From the NCBI RefSeq assembly GCF_028736035.1, contig NZ_CP117866.1, positions 4,278,001 to 4,342,000 of the forward strand: DNA of 64,000 bases, in the 5' to 3' direction. This DNA is from Streptomyces sp. T12. Its GTDB lineage: Bacteria; Actinomycetota; Actinomycetes; Streptomycetales; Streptomycetaceae. This document shows, piece by piece, positions 11,433 through 19,595 of this stretch (positions are counted from its first letter, which is position 1; each line of letters starts with the position of its first letter). Both the position numbers and the translations under genes were made by a program. The notes beneath the pieces were generated by a model that saw only the letters and a list, made by a program, of their open reading frames with translations, had not been told where the DNA came from and made no database searches.

Positions 11433-12281
11433 TCACGCCCCCGCGTTCTTCGCCGCCACGACCGCGTCGAAGACCTCTCTCTTGGGCACCCCGGCCTCCG
11501 CCGCCACCGCCGCGATGGCCTCCTTGCGCCGCTCCCCCGCCTCTTCCCGCACGCGAACCCGCCGCACGAACTCCTCGGCGCCGACCTCCTCGGCCCCCTT
11601 CGGCGGCGCGCCCTCGACCACGACGGTGATCTCCCCGCGCACCCCCTCCGCGGCCCAGGCCGCGAGCTCCCCGAGCCCGCCCCGCCTGACCTCCTCGTAC
11701 GTCTTGGTCAGCTCCCGGCACACGGCGGCCCGCCGCTCGGCGCCGAACGCCTCGGCCATCGCGGCGAGCGTGTCGTCGAGCCGGTGCGGGGCCTCGAAGT
11801 AGACGAGCGTCCGCCGCTCCTCGGCCACCTCCCGCAGCCGCGACATCCGCTCCCCCGCCTTGCGCGGCAGGAACCCCTCGAAGCAGAACCGGTCGACAGG
11901 CAGCCCGGACAGCGCGAGCGCGGTGAGCACGGCGGACGGCCCCGGTACGGCGGTGACGCGGATGTCCTTCTCGACCGCCGCGGCGACCAGCCGGTACCCG
12001 GGATCCGACACCGACGGCATCCCCGCGTCGGTCACCAACAGCACGCGCGAGCCCTCCAGGAGCGCCTCGACGAGCTCGGGCGTACGAGCCGCCTCGTTGC
12101 CCTCGAAGTACGACACGACCCGCCCGGCCGGCTGCACGCCCAGCGCCTGGGTGAGGCGCCGCAGCCGCCGGGTGTCCTCGGCGGCGACCACGTCCGCTCC
12201 CGCCAGTTCCTCGGCGAGCCGGGGCGGGGCGTCCTGGATGTCGCCGATGGGGGTGCCTGCCAAAACAAGGGTTCCTGTCAC
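11433..12281 (-). CDS. rsmI: 16S rRNA (cytidine-1402-2'-O) methyltransferase RsmI
   Basis: 282 aa, tetrapyrrole-methylase (SpoU-unlike) fold. Signatures are LVLAGTPIGD at the N-terminus, AAEDTR, LLVTDAGMPSVSDPG and the VPGPSA loop. RsmI 2'-O-methylates C1402 in the decoding centre of 16S rRNA. The GTG at 12281 is preferred because GAGGA lies about 9 nt upstream; an ATG nine codons earlier has no such site. It is divergent from the mannosyltransferase gene across 62 bp. Confidence 0.93.
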   Translation of the reverse strand: MTGTLVLAGTPIGDIQDAPPRLAEELAGADVVAAEDTRRLRRLTQALGVQPAGRVVSYFEGNEAARTPELVEALLEGSRVLLVTDAGMPSVSDPGYRLVAAAVEKDIRVTAVPGPSAVLTALALSGLPVDRFCFEGFLPRKAGERMSRLREVAEERRTLVYFEAPHRLDDTLAAMAEAFGAERRAAVCRELTKTYEEVRRGGLGELAAWAAEGVRGEITVVVEGAPPKGAEEVGAEEFVRRVRVREEAGERRKEAIAAVAAEAGVPKREVFDAVVAAKNAGA

Positions 12282-12331
12282 GTTTCCATCCTCGCAGGGC
12301 GCATCCACGGGACTCCCACAGACGTGTTCCC

Positions 12332-12337
12332 TACGAT
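12332..12337 (+). promoter_or_regulatory. -10 hexamer of pmt
   Basis: TACGAT ends 6 nt before the GTG start of the mannosyltransferase. There is no ribosome-binding site, so a leaderless transcript is predicted. Confidence 0.5.
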
Positions 12338-12343
12338 GGCGCG

Positions 12344-14086
12344 GTGACCAGTACCGCGTCCTCCACGGACACCCGGCAGGGCCAGGCGACCCACGAGCAG
12401 CGGCCTTCGTGGCAGCAGCGGCTGCGCCGATTCGGCTACACGGCGGCGCCCAGAAGCGACGTACGCGACCGGCTCGTCCCGCCGTACGTCCAGCCCAGCC
12501 CGCGGATGTGGCAGTTCCTCGGCGTCCCGCGGCCGCTCGCCGAGCGGGTCGCGCGCTGGTCCGGCTGGGTCGGTCCGCTGCTGGTGACGCTGCTGGCGGG
12601 AGTGCTGCGGTTCTGGAACCTCGGCAGCCCGAAGAAGGTGATATTCGACGAGACGTACTACGCCAAGGACGCGTGGGGGCTCGTCCACCGCGGCTTCGAG
12701 GTCAACTGGGACAAGAACGCCAACGACCTGATCCTGTCGACGAACGGTCACGTCCCGATCCCCACGGACGCGGCGTATGTCGTGCATCCGCCGGTCGGCA
12801 AGTACGTCATCGGGCTCGGCGAGCTGATGTTCGGGTTCAACCCGTTCGGCTGGCGGTTCATGACGGCGCTGCTCGGCACGCTCGCCGTCCTGATGCTGTG
12901 CCGCATCGGCCGCCGTATCTTCCGCTCCACCTTCCTCGGCTGCCTCGCGGGCGGGCTGATGGCGGTGGACGGGCTGGCCTTCGTGATGGCCCGCACCTCG
13001 CTGCTCGACGGGGTGCTGATGTTCTTCGTGCTGGCGGCGTTCGGCTGCCTCGTCATCGACCGGGACCGGGCCCGCGCGAAACTCGCGGCCGCGCTGCCCG
13101 CCGACGCCGACGGCCGGGTCCGCCCCGACGCGCACACCGCCGAGACCCTGCGCCTCGGCGGGCGCCCCTGGCGCTGGATGGCCGGTCTGATGCTGGGCCT
13201 GGCCATCGGCACCAAGTGGAACGGCCTGTACTTCCTGGTCGCGTTCGGCCTGATGACGGTCCTCTGGGACGTCGGCGCCCGCAAGGTCGCCGGCGCCCGC
13301 TACCCGTACACCGCGGTCCTCAAGCGCGACCTGGGCTTCGCCTTCCTGGCGACCGTGCCGGTGGCGATCGTCACGTATTTCGTGTCGTGGACGGGTTGGA
13401 TCCTCTCGCCCACGGACGGCACCGGCGGCTACTACCGCGACTGGGCGTCCGCCGACGGCCGCAGCAGCAGTTGGTCGTGGCTGTTCCCCGACTGGTGGCT
13501 GAGCCTGTGGCACTACGAGCACCAGGTGTACGAGTTCCACGTCGGCCTGTCGTCCCCGCACACCTACCAGTCCAACCCGTGGAGCTGGATCGTCGACGGC
13601 CGCCCGGTGTCGTTCTTCTACGAGTCCCCCCTGCCCGGCAAGGACGGCTGCCCCGCCGACGCGGGCGAGAAGTGCGCGCGCGAGGTACTGGCGATCGGCA
13701 CGCCACTGCTGTGGTGGGTGGCCGCCTTCGCGGTCCTGTACATCCTGTGGCGCTGGCTCTTGCGCCGCGACTGGCGGGCGGGCGCCATCGCCTGCGGCGT
13801 CGTGGCCGGCTACCTCCCCTGGTTCCTCTACCAGGAACGCACGATCTTCTTCTTCTACGCCGTCGTCTTCCTCCCCTTCCTCTGCCTGGCCGTAGCCATG
13901 CTCCTCGGCGCGATCATCGGCCCACCACGCGCCGGCGAGACCCGCCGGGTGGCGGGGGCGACGGGGGCGGGCGTACTGGTGCTGCTGATCGCCTGGAACT
14001 TCATCTACTTCTGGCCGATCTACACGGGCACGGCGATCCCGGTCGACGACTGGCGGTCGCGGATGTGGCTGGATACGTGGGTGTAG
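12344..14086 (+). CDS. pmt: Polyprenyl-phosphate-mannose protein O-mannosyltransferase
   Basis: 580 aa, GT39 family, with about ten membrane spans. The catalytic loop FDETYYAKDAWG (about residues 101-112) holds the Asp-Glu pair of the family. The C-terminal four-TM PMT domain begins around residue 400. In actinobacteria this enzyme mannosylates Ser/Thr of Sec-exported proteins. In S. coelicolor the homologue is required for phage phiC31 infection and affects antibiotic sensitivity. Start is GTG with a predicted leaderless mRNA. The neighbouring genes encode secreted or cell-wall proteins, which are possible substrates. Confidence 0.94.
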   Translation: MTSTASSTDTRQGQATHEQRPSWQQRLRRFGYTAAPRSDVRDRLVPPYVQPSPRMWQFLGVPRPLAERVARWSGWVGPLLVTLLAGVLRFWNLGSPKKVIFDETYYAKDAWGLVHRGFEVNWDKNANDLILSTNGHVPIPTDAAYVVHPPVGKYVIGLGELMFGFNPFGWRFMTALLGTLAVLMLCRIGRRIFRSTFLGCLAGGLMAVDGLAFVMARTSLLDGVLMFFVLAAFGCLVIDRDRARAKLAAALPADADGRVRPDAHTAETLRLGGRPWRWMAGLMLGLAIGTKWNGLYFLVAFGLMTVLWDVGARKVAGARYPYTAVLKRDLGFAFLATVPVAIVTYFVSWTGWILSPTDGTGGYYRDWASADGRSSSWSWLFPDWWLSLWHYEHQVYEFHVGLSSPHTYQSNPWSWIVDGRPVSFFYESPLPGKDGCPADAGEKCAREVLAIGTPLLWWVAAFAVLYILWRWLLRRDWRAGAIACGVVAGYLPWFLYQERTIFFFYAVVFLPFLCLAVAMLLGAIIGPPRAGETRRVAGATGAGVLVLLIAWNFIYFWPIYTGTAIPVDDWRSRMWLDTWV

Positions 14087-14107
14087 TTTGCGTAACAGGA
14101 GCAGTCG

Positions 14108-14122
14108 ATGATCGTTCACTGA
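14108..14122 (+). other. Possible five-codon leader ORF (M-I-V-H-stop)
   Basis: ATG at 14108 has an AGGAG eight bases upstream, while the ATG of the following secreted peptide has none. The mini-ORF's TGA ends 2 nt before that ATG, so ribosomes could terminate and re-initiate. It may also be coincidence. Confidence 0.3.
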
Positions 14123-14124
14123 AC

Positions 14125-14343
14125 ATGAACGTAACCAAACGAACACTCGCTGTCATCGCCCTCGCCGGCGCAGCTGTCCTGTCGGCCACCACCGTCGCCA
14201 ACGCCGACACGCGCGATGCGCGCGACACGCAGCCCGCGCAGACGTCCACCAACCTGGTGTACCCGTACTCGGCCGCCTACCCGCCGGGCATCCTCCCCTT
14301 GGCGGCTGCTCCCGCGGCCGCCATTCTCTTCGGCGTCCTCTGA
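14125..14343 (+). CDS. Small secreted peptide (72 aa)
   Basis: A Sec signal peptide (MNVTKRT then a hydrophobic core, predicted cleavage after VANA, residue 27) precedes a mature peptide of about 45 residues. That peptide is Thr/Ser/Gln-rich first (DTQPAQTSTN), then aromatic and Pro-rich (YPYSAAYPPG), and ends in a hydrophobic Ala/Leu tail. It has no cysteine. It lies 38 bp after pmt on the same strand, ahead of a strong hairpin, so pmt and this gene may share a transcript. The Thr/Ser-rich stretch would suit O-mannosylation by Pmt, but that is speculation. The function is unknown. Confidence 0.7.
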   Translation: MNVTKRTLAVIALAGAAVLSATTVANADTRDARDTQPAQTSTNLVYPYSAAYPPGILPLAAAPAAAILFGVL

Positions 14344-14356
14344 AGATCGTCTCCCG

Positions 14357-14399
14357 CTGAGCGCTGCGGCCGGCCGACCAGGCCGACCGCAGCGCTCAG
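14357..14399 (+). terminator. Strong hairpin after the 72-aa peptide
   Basis: CTGAGCGCTGCGG pairs perfectly over 13 bp with its complement, and a further inner stem CGGCC/GGCCG continues past one mismatch. It begins 14 bp past the stop codon and has no T-tract. Confidence 0.7.
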
Positions 14400-14528
14400 T
14401 CGCGTCTACGGCGTTACGACGCTCTTCGGTCACTCCACCGCCCATAAAGCGGCCAACAAAAGAAAACTCCTCCCACAGTGTTCCCTCACGCCACTTACAG
14501 TGCGGAGGACGAAAACGGGGAGGGGACC

Positions 14529-16175
14529 ATGTCCAAGGGGGTCAAGGCTGCCGTCATAGGCGGAGTGTTCGCCGTGATGGTGGGTGGAGCCGGGTACGGC
14601 GCGTACAACGTGATGTCCGCGTTGAACGGCGGCGGGGCGACAGGACAGGGCGGTGGGCCGGCGCCGGTGCGGTCCGGGCCGCCCAGCGGGGACGAGGTCA
14701 AGGAGACCACGGCGAAGTTCTTCGCGGCCTGGGAGAAGGGGCAGGCGGCGCGGGCGGCGTCGTACACGAACAACGACGCGGCCGCGGAGACCGTACTCAC
14801 GTCCTACGGCAAGGCCGCGCACATCACCGGCGTGAAGATCACGCCGGGTGCAGCGAAGGGCGCCACCGTGCCGTACACGGTGAAGGCCAAGGTGTCCTAC
14901 AGCGGGAAGTCCGAGCCGCTCAGCTACAAAAGTCAGCTCACCGTCGTGCGCGGGCTCACCACCGGGCGGGCCCTCGTCGACTGGCAACCGACCGTGATCC
15001 ACCCGGAGTTGAGGAAGGACGACACCCTCGTCACCGGCGAGGCGGCCAGCCCGCCCATCGAGGCTGTCGACCGCAACGGCACCGTGCTGACGAAGGACAA
15101 GTACCCCTCGCTCGGCCCGATCCTGGACACGCTGCGCGAGCGGTACGGCAGCAAGGCCGGCGGCTCGCCCGGCATCGAGCTGGCGATACGGCACGCCGAC
15201 GAGTCGCCGGACACCTCGCTGCTGACCCTCGCGAAGGGCAAGCCCGGCAAGCTGGAGACGACGCTCAGCGCGAGCGCGCAGGCGGCGGCGGAGAAGGCGG
15301 TGAAGCAGTACGACCAGTCCTCGGTGGTGGCCCTCAAGCCGAGCACCGGCGAGGTGCTGGCGGTGGCCAACCACCGTGACGACGCCTTCAACGCGGCCTT
15401 CGAGGGCAAGGTCGCCCCGGGCTCCACGATGAAGATCATCACCGCGGCGATGCTCATCGACAACGGCGTGACCTCGATGAACGGCCCGGCGCCTTGCCCT
15501 GACACGGCGATGTGGCAGAGCCAGAACTTCAAGAACCTCAAAGGGCTGAAGGCCGACGAGACCGCGAACGCCACGCTCGCAGGCGGTTTCGCGCGCTCGT
15601 GCAACACGGCCTTCATCAAGCTCATCGACGAGGACCCGCTCACGGACGCCTCGCTGACGCAGGAGGCCGAGGAGCGATTCGGGCTCGGCCGGGGCGACTG
15701 GAAGACCGGCATCACGTCCGTCGACGGCAGCGTCCCCGCCTCCTCCGGCCCGGACCGCGCGGCCAACGCCATCGGCCAGGGCCAGGTCCAGATGAACCCG
15801 CTGAACATGGCGTCGGTGACGGCCACCGCGATCACGGGCACGTTCCGGCAGCCGTATCTGGTCTCGCGCGACCTCGACGACCGGCAGTTCGCCACCGCCG
15901 ACGGGCTGCGGGCGAGCACCGCCGCCCAGCTGAAGCAGATGATGCGGCTGACCGCGACCTCGCCCCAGGGCACCGCCGTGCGGGTCATGGCCGGGCTCGG
16001 CGGCGACATCGGTGCCAAGACCGGTTCCGCCGAGATCGACGGAAAGGCCACCTCCGACAGCTGGTTCACCGGCTTCCGCAATGATGTGGCGGCCGCGGCC
16101 CTGTCCCAGCAGGGCGGCCACGGCGGCGACGCGGCCGGGCCGATTGTCGCAGACGTGCTACGAGCTTCCGGCTGA
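14529..16175 (+). CDS. Penicillin-binding protein, transpeptidase (paralogue 1)
   Basis: 548 aa. One N-terminal membrane anchor is followed by an NTF2-like domain resembling the MecA N-terminal domain (about residues 55-180), a dimerisation region, and a transpeptidase domain. The catalytic triad of motifs is present: PGSTMK (SxxK, about residue 298), RSCN (SxN, about 357) and AKTGSAE (KTG, about 498). It should cross-link peptidoglycan at the outer membrane face. The ATG start at 14529 has a GAGGGG ribosome-binding site. It is followed at 104 bp by a second gene of the same architecture, so the pair arose by tandem duplication. Confidence 0.93.
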   Translation: MSKGVKAAVIGGVFAVMVGGAGYGAYNVMSALNGGGATGQGGGPAPVRSGPPSGDEVKETTAKFFAAWEKGQAARAASYTNNDAAAETVLTSYGKAAHITGVKITPGAAKGATVPYTVKAKVSYSGKSEPLSYKSQLTVVRGLTTGRALVDWQPTVIHPELRKDDTLVTGEAASPPIEAVDRNGTVLTKDKYPSLGPILDTLRERYGSKAGGSPGIELAIRHADESPDTSLLTLAKGKPGKLETTLSASAQAAAEKAVKQYDQSSVVALKPSTGEVLAVANHRDDAFNAAFEGKVAPGSTMKIITAAMLIDNGVTSMNGPAPCPDTAMWQSQNFKNLKGLKADETANATLAGGFARSCNTAFIKLIDEDPLTDASLTQEAEERFGLGRGDWKTGITSVDGSVPASSGPDRAANAIGQGQVQMNPLNMASVTATAITGTFRQPYLVSRDLDDRQFATADGLRASTAAQLKQMMRLTATSPQGTAVRVMAGLGGDIGAKTGSAEIDGKATSDSWFTGFRNDVAAAALSQQGGHGGDAAGPIVADVLRASG

Positions 16176-16279
16176 ACTTATCCCCCGCAGCACGGGACTC
16201 TAGGGTGGTCGTCGTCGTTGGTATGCGTGAGGTCGGCGGGGCGGCGGGGGCCCCTGGATACGCGAGGGAACGGAAAGAA

Positions 16280-17962
16280 GTGGGTAACAGAAGGCTCGTC
16301 GCCGAGCGACGGAAGACCAACCCCGCGGTGCTCGGCGGGATGATCGCCGTGGTCATCGGCGGCGCCGGGTTCGGAGCCTACGCCCTGTTCGGCGGCGGGG
16401 CCGTCGCCGACAGCCGTACGCAGTCGACGTCGGCGAGCGCCGACGACAAGGCGAAGGACGTCAAGACCGGCCCACTGTCCGCGACCGAGGTCACGTCCGC
16501 GGCCCGGGAGTTCCTCACCGCCTGGCAGCAGGGCAAGGTGACCGAGGCGGCCGCCGCCACGGACGACACCGCGGCCGCCACGGCCCTGCTGACCGGCTAC
16601 ACCAAGGACGCCCACATCAAGGACGTCACCCTCACCGCCGGCCCCCGCACCGGCGACAAGGTTCCCTTCTCCGTGAAGGGCACGGTGTCGTACAAGGGCA
16701 CCGAGAAGCCGCTGACGTACGACAGTTCGCTCACCGTCGTCCGCCGCGCCGAGGACGGCAAGCCGCTCGTCGCGTGGCACTCCGCGATCGTCCACCCCGA
16801 CCTGAAGGACGGCGACACGCTGGTCACCGGCGAGTCCGGCACCCCGCCGGTCAAGGCGCTCGACCGGGACGGCGGCGAGCTGACGGAGGCCGAGTACCCG
16901 TCGCTGGGCTCGGTCCTGGACGGGCTGCGCGAGAAGTACGGCGAGAAGGCCGGCGGCAAGGCGGGCGTCGAGCTCCAGGTGATCCGCGGCAAGGAGTCCA
17001 AGGAAGCCGAGCTGTCCGACAAGTCCCTGCTGGAGCTGAGCAAGGGCACGCCGGGCACCGTGAAGACGACGCTGAGCCCGACGATGCAGGCCGCCGCGGA
17101 GAAGCAGGTGGCCGCCAAGGACAAGGCGTCGGTGGTCGTCCTGCGCCCCTCGACCGGCGAGATCCTGGCGGTCGCGAACTCCTCGCACGGCTTCAACACC
17201 GCCTTCCAGGGCTCCCTCGCGCCGGGCTCCACGATGAAGGTCATCACCTCGTCGCTGCTGATCGAGAAGGGCCTCGCGTCGGCGGACAAGCAGCACCCCT
17301 GCCCGAAGTACTTCACGTACGGCCACTGGAAGTTCCAGAACGACGACAAGTTCGAGATCAAGGGCGGCACCTTCAAGGCGAGCTTCGCCCGCTCCTGCAA
17401 CACGGCCTTCATCAGCCAGGCCCCCGAGCTGGACAACGACAGCCTGACCAAGCAGGCCCAGCAGGTCTTCGGCCTCTCCATGAACAACTGGTCCGTCGGC
17501 GTGCCGACCTTCGACGGCGGCGTCCCGGTCCAGTCGCAGGCCCAGATGGCGGCCTCGCTGATCGGCCAGGGCGGGGTGCGGATGAACCCGCTGAACATGG
17601 CGTCGGTCTCGGCGACGATCAAGACGGGCACCTTCAAGCAGCCCTACCTGGTGGCCCCGACGGTCGACAACCGCACCCTCGCCACCGCCTCCCGCACCAT
17701 GTCGCAGTCCACGGTGTCGCAACTGCGCGAGCTGATGGCCTACACGGCGGCCTACGGCACGGCGGCCGAGGCGATGTCCGGGGTCACCGGTGACGTCGGC
17801 GCGAAGACCGGCTCGGCGGAGGTCGACGGTCAGAAGAAGCCGAACGGCTGGTTCACCGCGTACCGGGGCGACCTCGCGGCAGCGGGCGTGGTCCAGTCGG
17901 GCGGCCACGGCGGCGACACGGCGGGCCCGATCGTGGCGGCGCTGCTGAAGATGGGCGGCTGA
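16280..17962 (+). CDS. Penicillin-binding protein, transpeptidase (paralogue 2)
   Basis: 560 aa with the same order of parts as its upstream neighbour: N-terminal anchor, NTF2-like domain, dimerisation region, transpeptidase with PGSTMK, RSCN and AKTGSAE. The two keep long identical blocks (for example MNPLNMASV) but differ elsewhere, so the duplication is old. The GTG at 16280 is taken as start because GGAAAG precedes it; an in-frame GTG at 16205 would add a poorly conserved 25 residues. A 14-bp repeat begins inside its last codons. The sporulation gene ssgE converges on it 31 bp away. Confidence 0.92.
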   Translation: MGNRRLVAERRKTNPAVLGGMIAVVIGGAGFGAYALFGGGAVADSRTQSTSASADDKAKDVKTGPLSATEVTSAAREFLTAWQQGKVTEAAAATDDTAAATALLTGYTKDAHIKDVTLTAGPRTGDKVPFSVKGTVSYKGTEKPLTYDSSLTVVRRAEDGKPLVAWHSAIVHPDLKDGDTLVTGESGTPPVKALDRDGGELTEAEYPSLGSVLDGLREKYGEKAGGKAGVELQVIRGKESKEAELSDKSLLELSKGTPGTVKTTLSPTMQAAAEKQVAAKDKASVVVLRPSTGEILAVANSSHGFNTAFQGSLAPGSTMKVITSSLLIEKGLASADKQHPCPKYFTYGHWKFQNDDKFEIKGGTFKASFARSCNTAFISQAPELDNDSLTKQAQQVFGLSMNNWSVGVPTFDGGVPVQSQAQMAASLIGQGGVRMNPLNMASVSATIKTGTFKQPYLVAPTVDNRTLATASRTMSQSTVSQLRELMAYTAAYGTAAEAMSGVTGDVGAKTGSAEVDGQKKPNGWFTAYRGDLAAAGVVQSGGHGGDTAGPIVAALLKMGG

Positions 17963-17994
17963 AGCCGGGCGACTGAGGCTGGGCGGCTGAAGCT
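17953..17994. repeat. 14-bp tandem repeat over the stop codon, three copies
   Basis: Units GGGCGGCTGAAGCC, GGGCGACTGAGGCT and GGGCGGCTGAAGCT are head to tail. The first carries the TGA of the penicillin-binding protein gene, and the last ends on the final base of the converging ssgE gene. Confidence 0.85.
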
Positions 17995-18353
17995 CAGCGC
18001 GCCACCGGTGCGGCGGCCAGATACGTCCGCCGCAGGAACCTCATCAGCGCCTTCGACTCGAACTGCACCACCGACACCCCCTGCGCGGAGTGGAACTCCA
18101 CCACGGCCTGCACCCGGCCGCACGGCCACACCCGTATCTCGCCGCTCCCCGCGGGGGCACGCAGCCCCTGTTCCAGCAGGGAGCGCGAGAACGTCCACTC
18201 GTGTTCCTCGCGGCCGGGCAACCGCACGCGCACCGAGCGCGGATCGGTCTCGGGGTCATAGCGCAGGACGACCGGGACGGCCTCCTGCTCCTCCTGCAAG
18301 AGGTCGGCGTCGGTGACGATATGGGCTCGGGCGTACTGTTCGACTACCGACAT
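17994..18353 (-). CDS. ssgE: SsgA-like sporulation protein, probably SsgE
   Basis: 119 aa, the usual length of SsgA-like proteins, which occur only in morphologically complex actinomycetes and guide septum placement and spore-wall events. Family blocks are visible: VPVVLRYDPETDPRSVRV, EWTFSRSLLEQGL and GEIRVWPCGRVQAVVEF. The start ATG has an AAGGGG ribosome-binding site. The SsgE assignment rests on my memory that the S. coelicolor copy lies beside a cbiM-type gene, as here. SsgE is reported to affect autolytic separation of spores. The two upstream penicillin-binding proteins converge on it. Confidence 0.85.
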   Translation of the reverse strand: MSVVEQYARAHIVTDADLLQEEQEAVPVVLRYDPETDPRSVRVRLPGREEHEWTFSRSLLEQGLRAPAGSGEIRVWPCGRVQAVVEFHSAQGVSVVQFESKALMRFLRRTYLAAAPVAR

Positions 18354-18498
18354 CGGACGGCCCCTTACGCTGCGTGACCTGTGCGAAAGCTGTGCCTCCG
18401 CTCCCCCTCCAATGTCGCATATCTTGCGGAAAGCGCTCCCTGGAGCCGACGTATCTCACATGCGCGATACACAAGTGCGACAGACAAGCTCCTCGCTC

Positions 18499-18515
18499 TT
18501 GCAACCCATTCGCAT
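18499..18515 (+). promoter_or_regulatory. Candidate Nur (nickel-uptake regulator) box of cbiM
   Basis: TTGCAA-CCCAT-TCGCAT fits the reported Nur consensus (TTGCAA-N5-TTGCAA) fully in the left half and at 4 of 6 positions in the right. It overlaps the probable -35 region of cbiM, where a repressor would block transcription. Similar TGCG/CGCA half-sites recur at about 18415-18480. Confidence 0.4.
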
Positions 18516-18523
18516 TAAGCCAC

Positions 18524-18529
18524 TATCAT
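18524..18529 (+). promoter_or_regulatory. -10 hexamer of cbiM
   Basis: TATCAT ends 6 nt before the GTG start of cbiM. The spacing predicts a leaderless mRNA. Confidence 0.55.
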
Positions 18530-18535
18530 CGAACG

Positions 18536-19594
18536 GTGCACGTACCTGACGGATTCATCGACGCCCCCACCTCCGCCGTGACCGCAGCGGTCGCCGCGGC
18601 CGCGGTCGCCGTGAGCCTGCGCGGTGCGCGCCGCGAGCTCGACGAGCGGACGGCGCCGCTGGCCGGTCTGGTGGCGGCGTTCATCTTTGCGGTGCAGATG
18701 CTGAACTTCCCGGTCGCGGCCGGGACCAGCGGTCATCTGCTCGGTGGCGCCCTGGCCGCGATACTCGTCGGCCCCTATACCGGCGCGCTGTGCATCTCCG
18801 TCGTCCTGCTGATGCAGGGCATCCTCTTCGCGGACGGCGGCCTGACCGCGCTCGGCGTGAACATCACCAACATGGCGATCGTCGGCGTCGTCGTCGCCTA
18901 CGTCGTCTTCCGTGGCCTGGTGAAGGTCCTGCCGAAGACGCGGCGGTCGATCACCGCCGCCTCCTTCGTCGCCTCGGTGGTCTCGGTGCCGGCCGCGGCC
19001 CTCGCGTTCACGCTCCTGTTCTGGATCGGCGGCACCACCGACGTCCCGATCGGCAAGGTCGCCACCGCGATGGTCGGCGTCCACCTGCTGATCGGCATCG
19101 GCGAGGCCGCGATCACCGCGCTGACCATCGGCGCCGTCATCGCCGTACGCCCGGACCTCGTGTACGGCGCCCGTGACCTGCGGCAGCCGTTGAAGCTGCG
19201 GGTCGGCGGCGAGCTCGTCGACGCTCCCGCGGCCGGGGCCGCGCAGCCGGTCGCGGCCCGCACCTCGCGCCGCACGCTGTGGATCAGCGGCCTGGTCACC
19301 TCCCTCGTCCTCGCCGGGTTCGTCAGCTTCTACGCCTCCGCCAGCCCCGACGGTCTGGAGAAGGTCGCCGAGGACAAGGGGTTCGCCCAGTCCGCCGAGA
19401 AGCACGCGGGCGCCGACTCTCCCCTCGCCGACTACGGCGTCAAGGCCATCGACAACGCCCGTCTGTCCGGCGGCCTCGCCGGTGTGATCGGCGTCGGCGC
19501 CACGGTCGTCGCGGGCACCGGCATCTTCTGGGCGGTGCGCCGGCGTCGTACGGACGAGGCGGCCGACGTGTCGCCCACGAGCGCCGGGGTCTGA
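18536..19594 (+). CDS. cbiM: Cobalt/nickel ECF transporter, fused CbiM-CbiN subunit
   Basis: 352 aa. The family binds its metal with the free N-terminal amine, His2 and His67. Counting from the GTG at 18536, the protein starts M-H-V-P-D-G and has a histidine exactly at 67 (TSGHLL), which fixes this start. Residues 1 to about 225 form the multi-span CbiM/NikM substrate-binding domain. After a linker, TM - PDGLE-type external segment (SPDGLEKVAEDKGF) - TM is a fused CbiN domain. It works with CbiQ and CbiO, which follow at once. No cobalamin riboswitch is visible upstream; a Nur-like box is. Confidence 0.93.
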   Translation: MHVPDGFIDAPTSAVTAAVAAAAVAVSLRGARRELDERTAPLAGLVAAFIFAVQMLNFPVAAGTSGHLLGGALAAILVGPYTGALCISVVLLMQGILFADGGLTALGVNITNMAIVGVVVAYVVFRGLVKVLPKTRRSITAASFVASVVSVPAAALAFTLLFWIGGTTDVPIGKVATAMVGVHLLIGIGEAAITALTIGAVIAVRPDLVYGARDLRQPLKLRVGGELVDAPAAGAAQPVAARTSRRTLWISGLVTSLVLAGFVSFYASASPDGLEKVAEDKGFAQSAEKHAGADSPLADYGVKAIDNARLSGGLAGVIGVGATVVAGTGIFWAVRRRRTDEAADVSPTSAGV

Positions 19595-19595
19595 C

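Noticed and set aside
18354..18535. A cobalamin riboswitch upstream of cbiMNQO
   Set aside because: No B12 box or matching helices; the -10 hexamer sits 6 nt from the start codon, leaving no leader.
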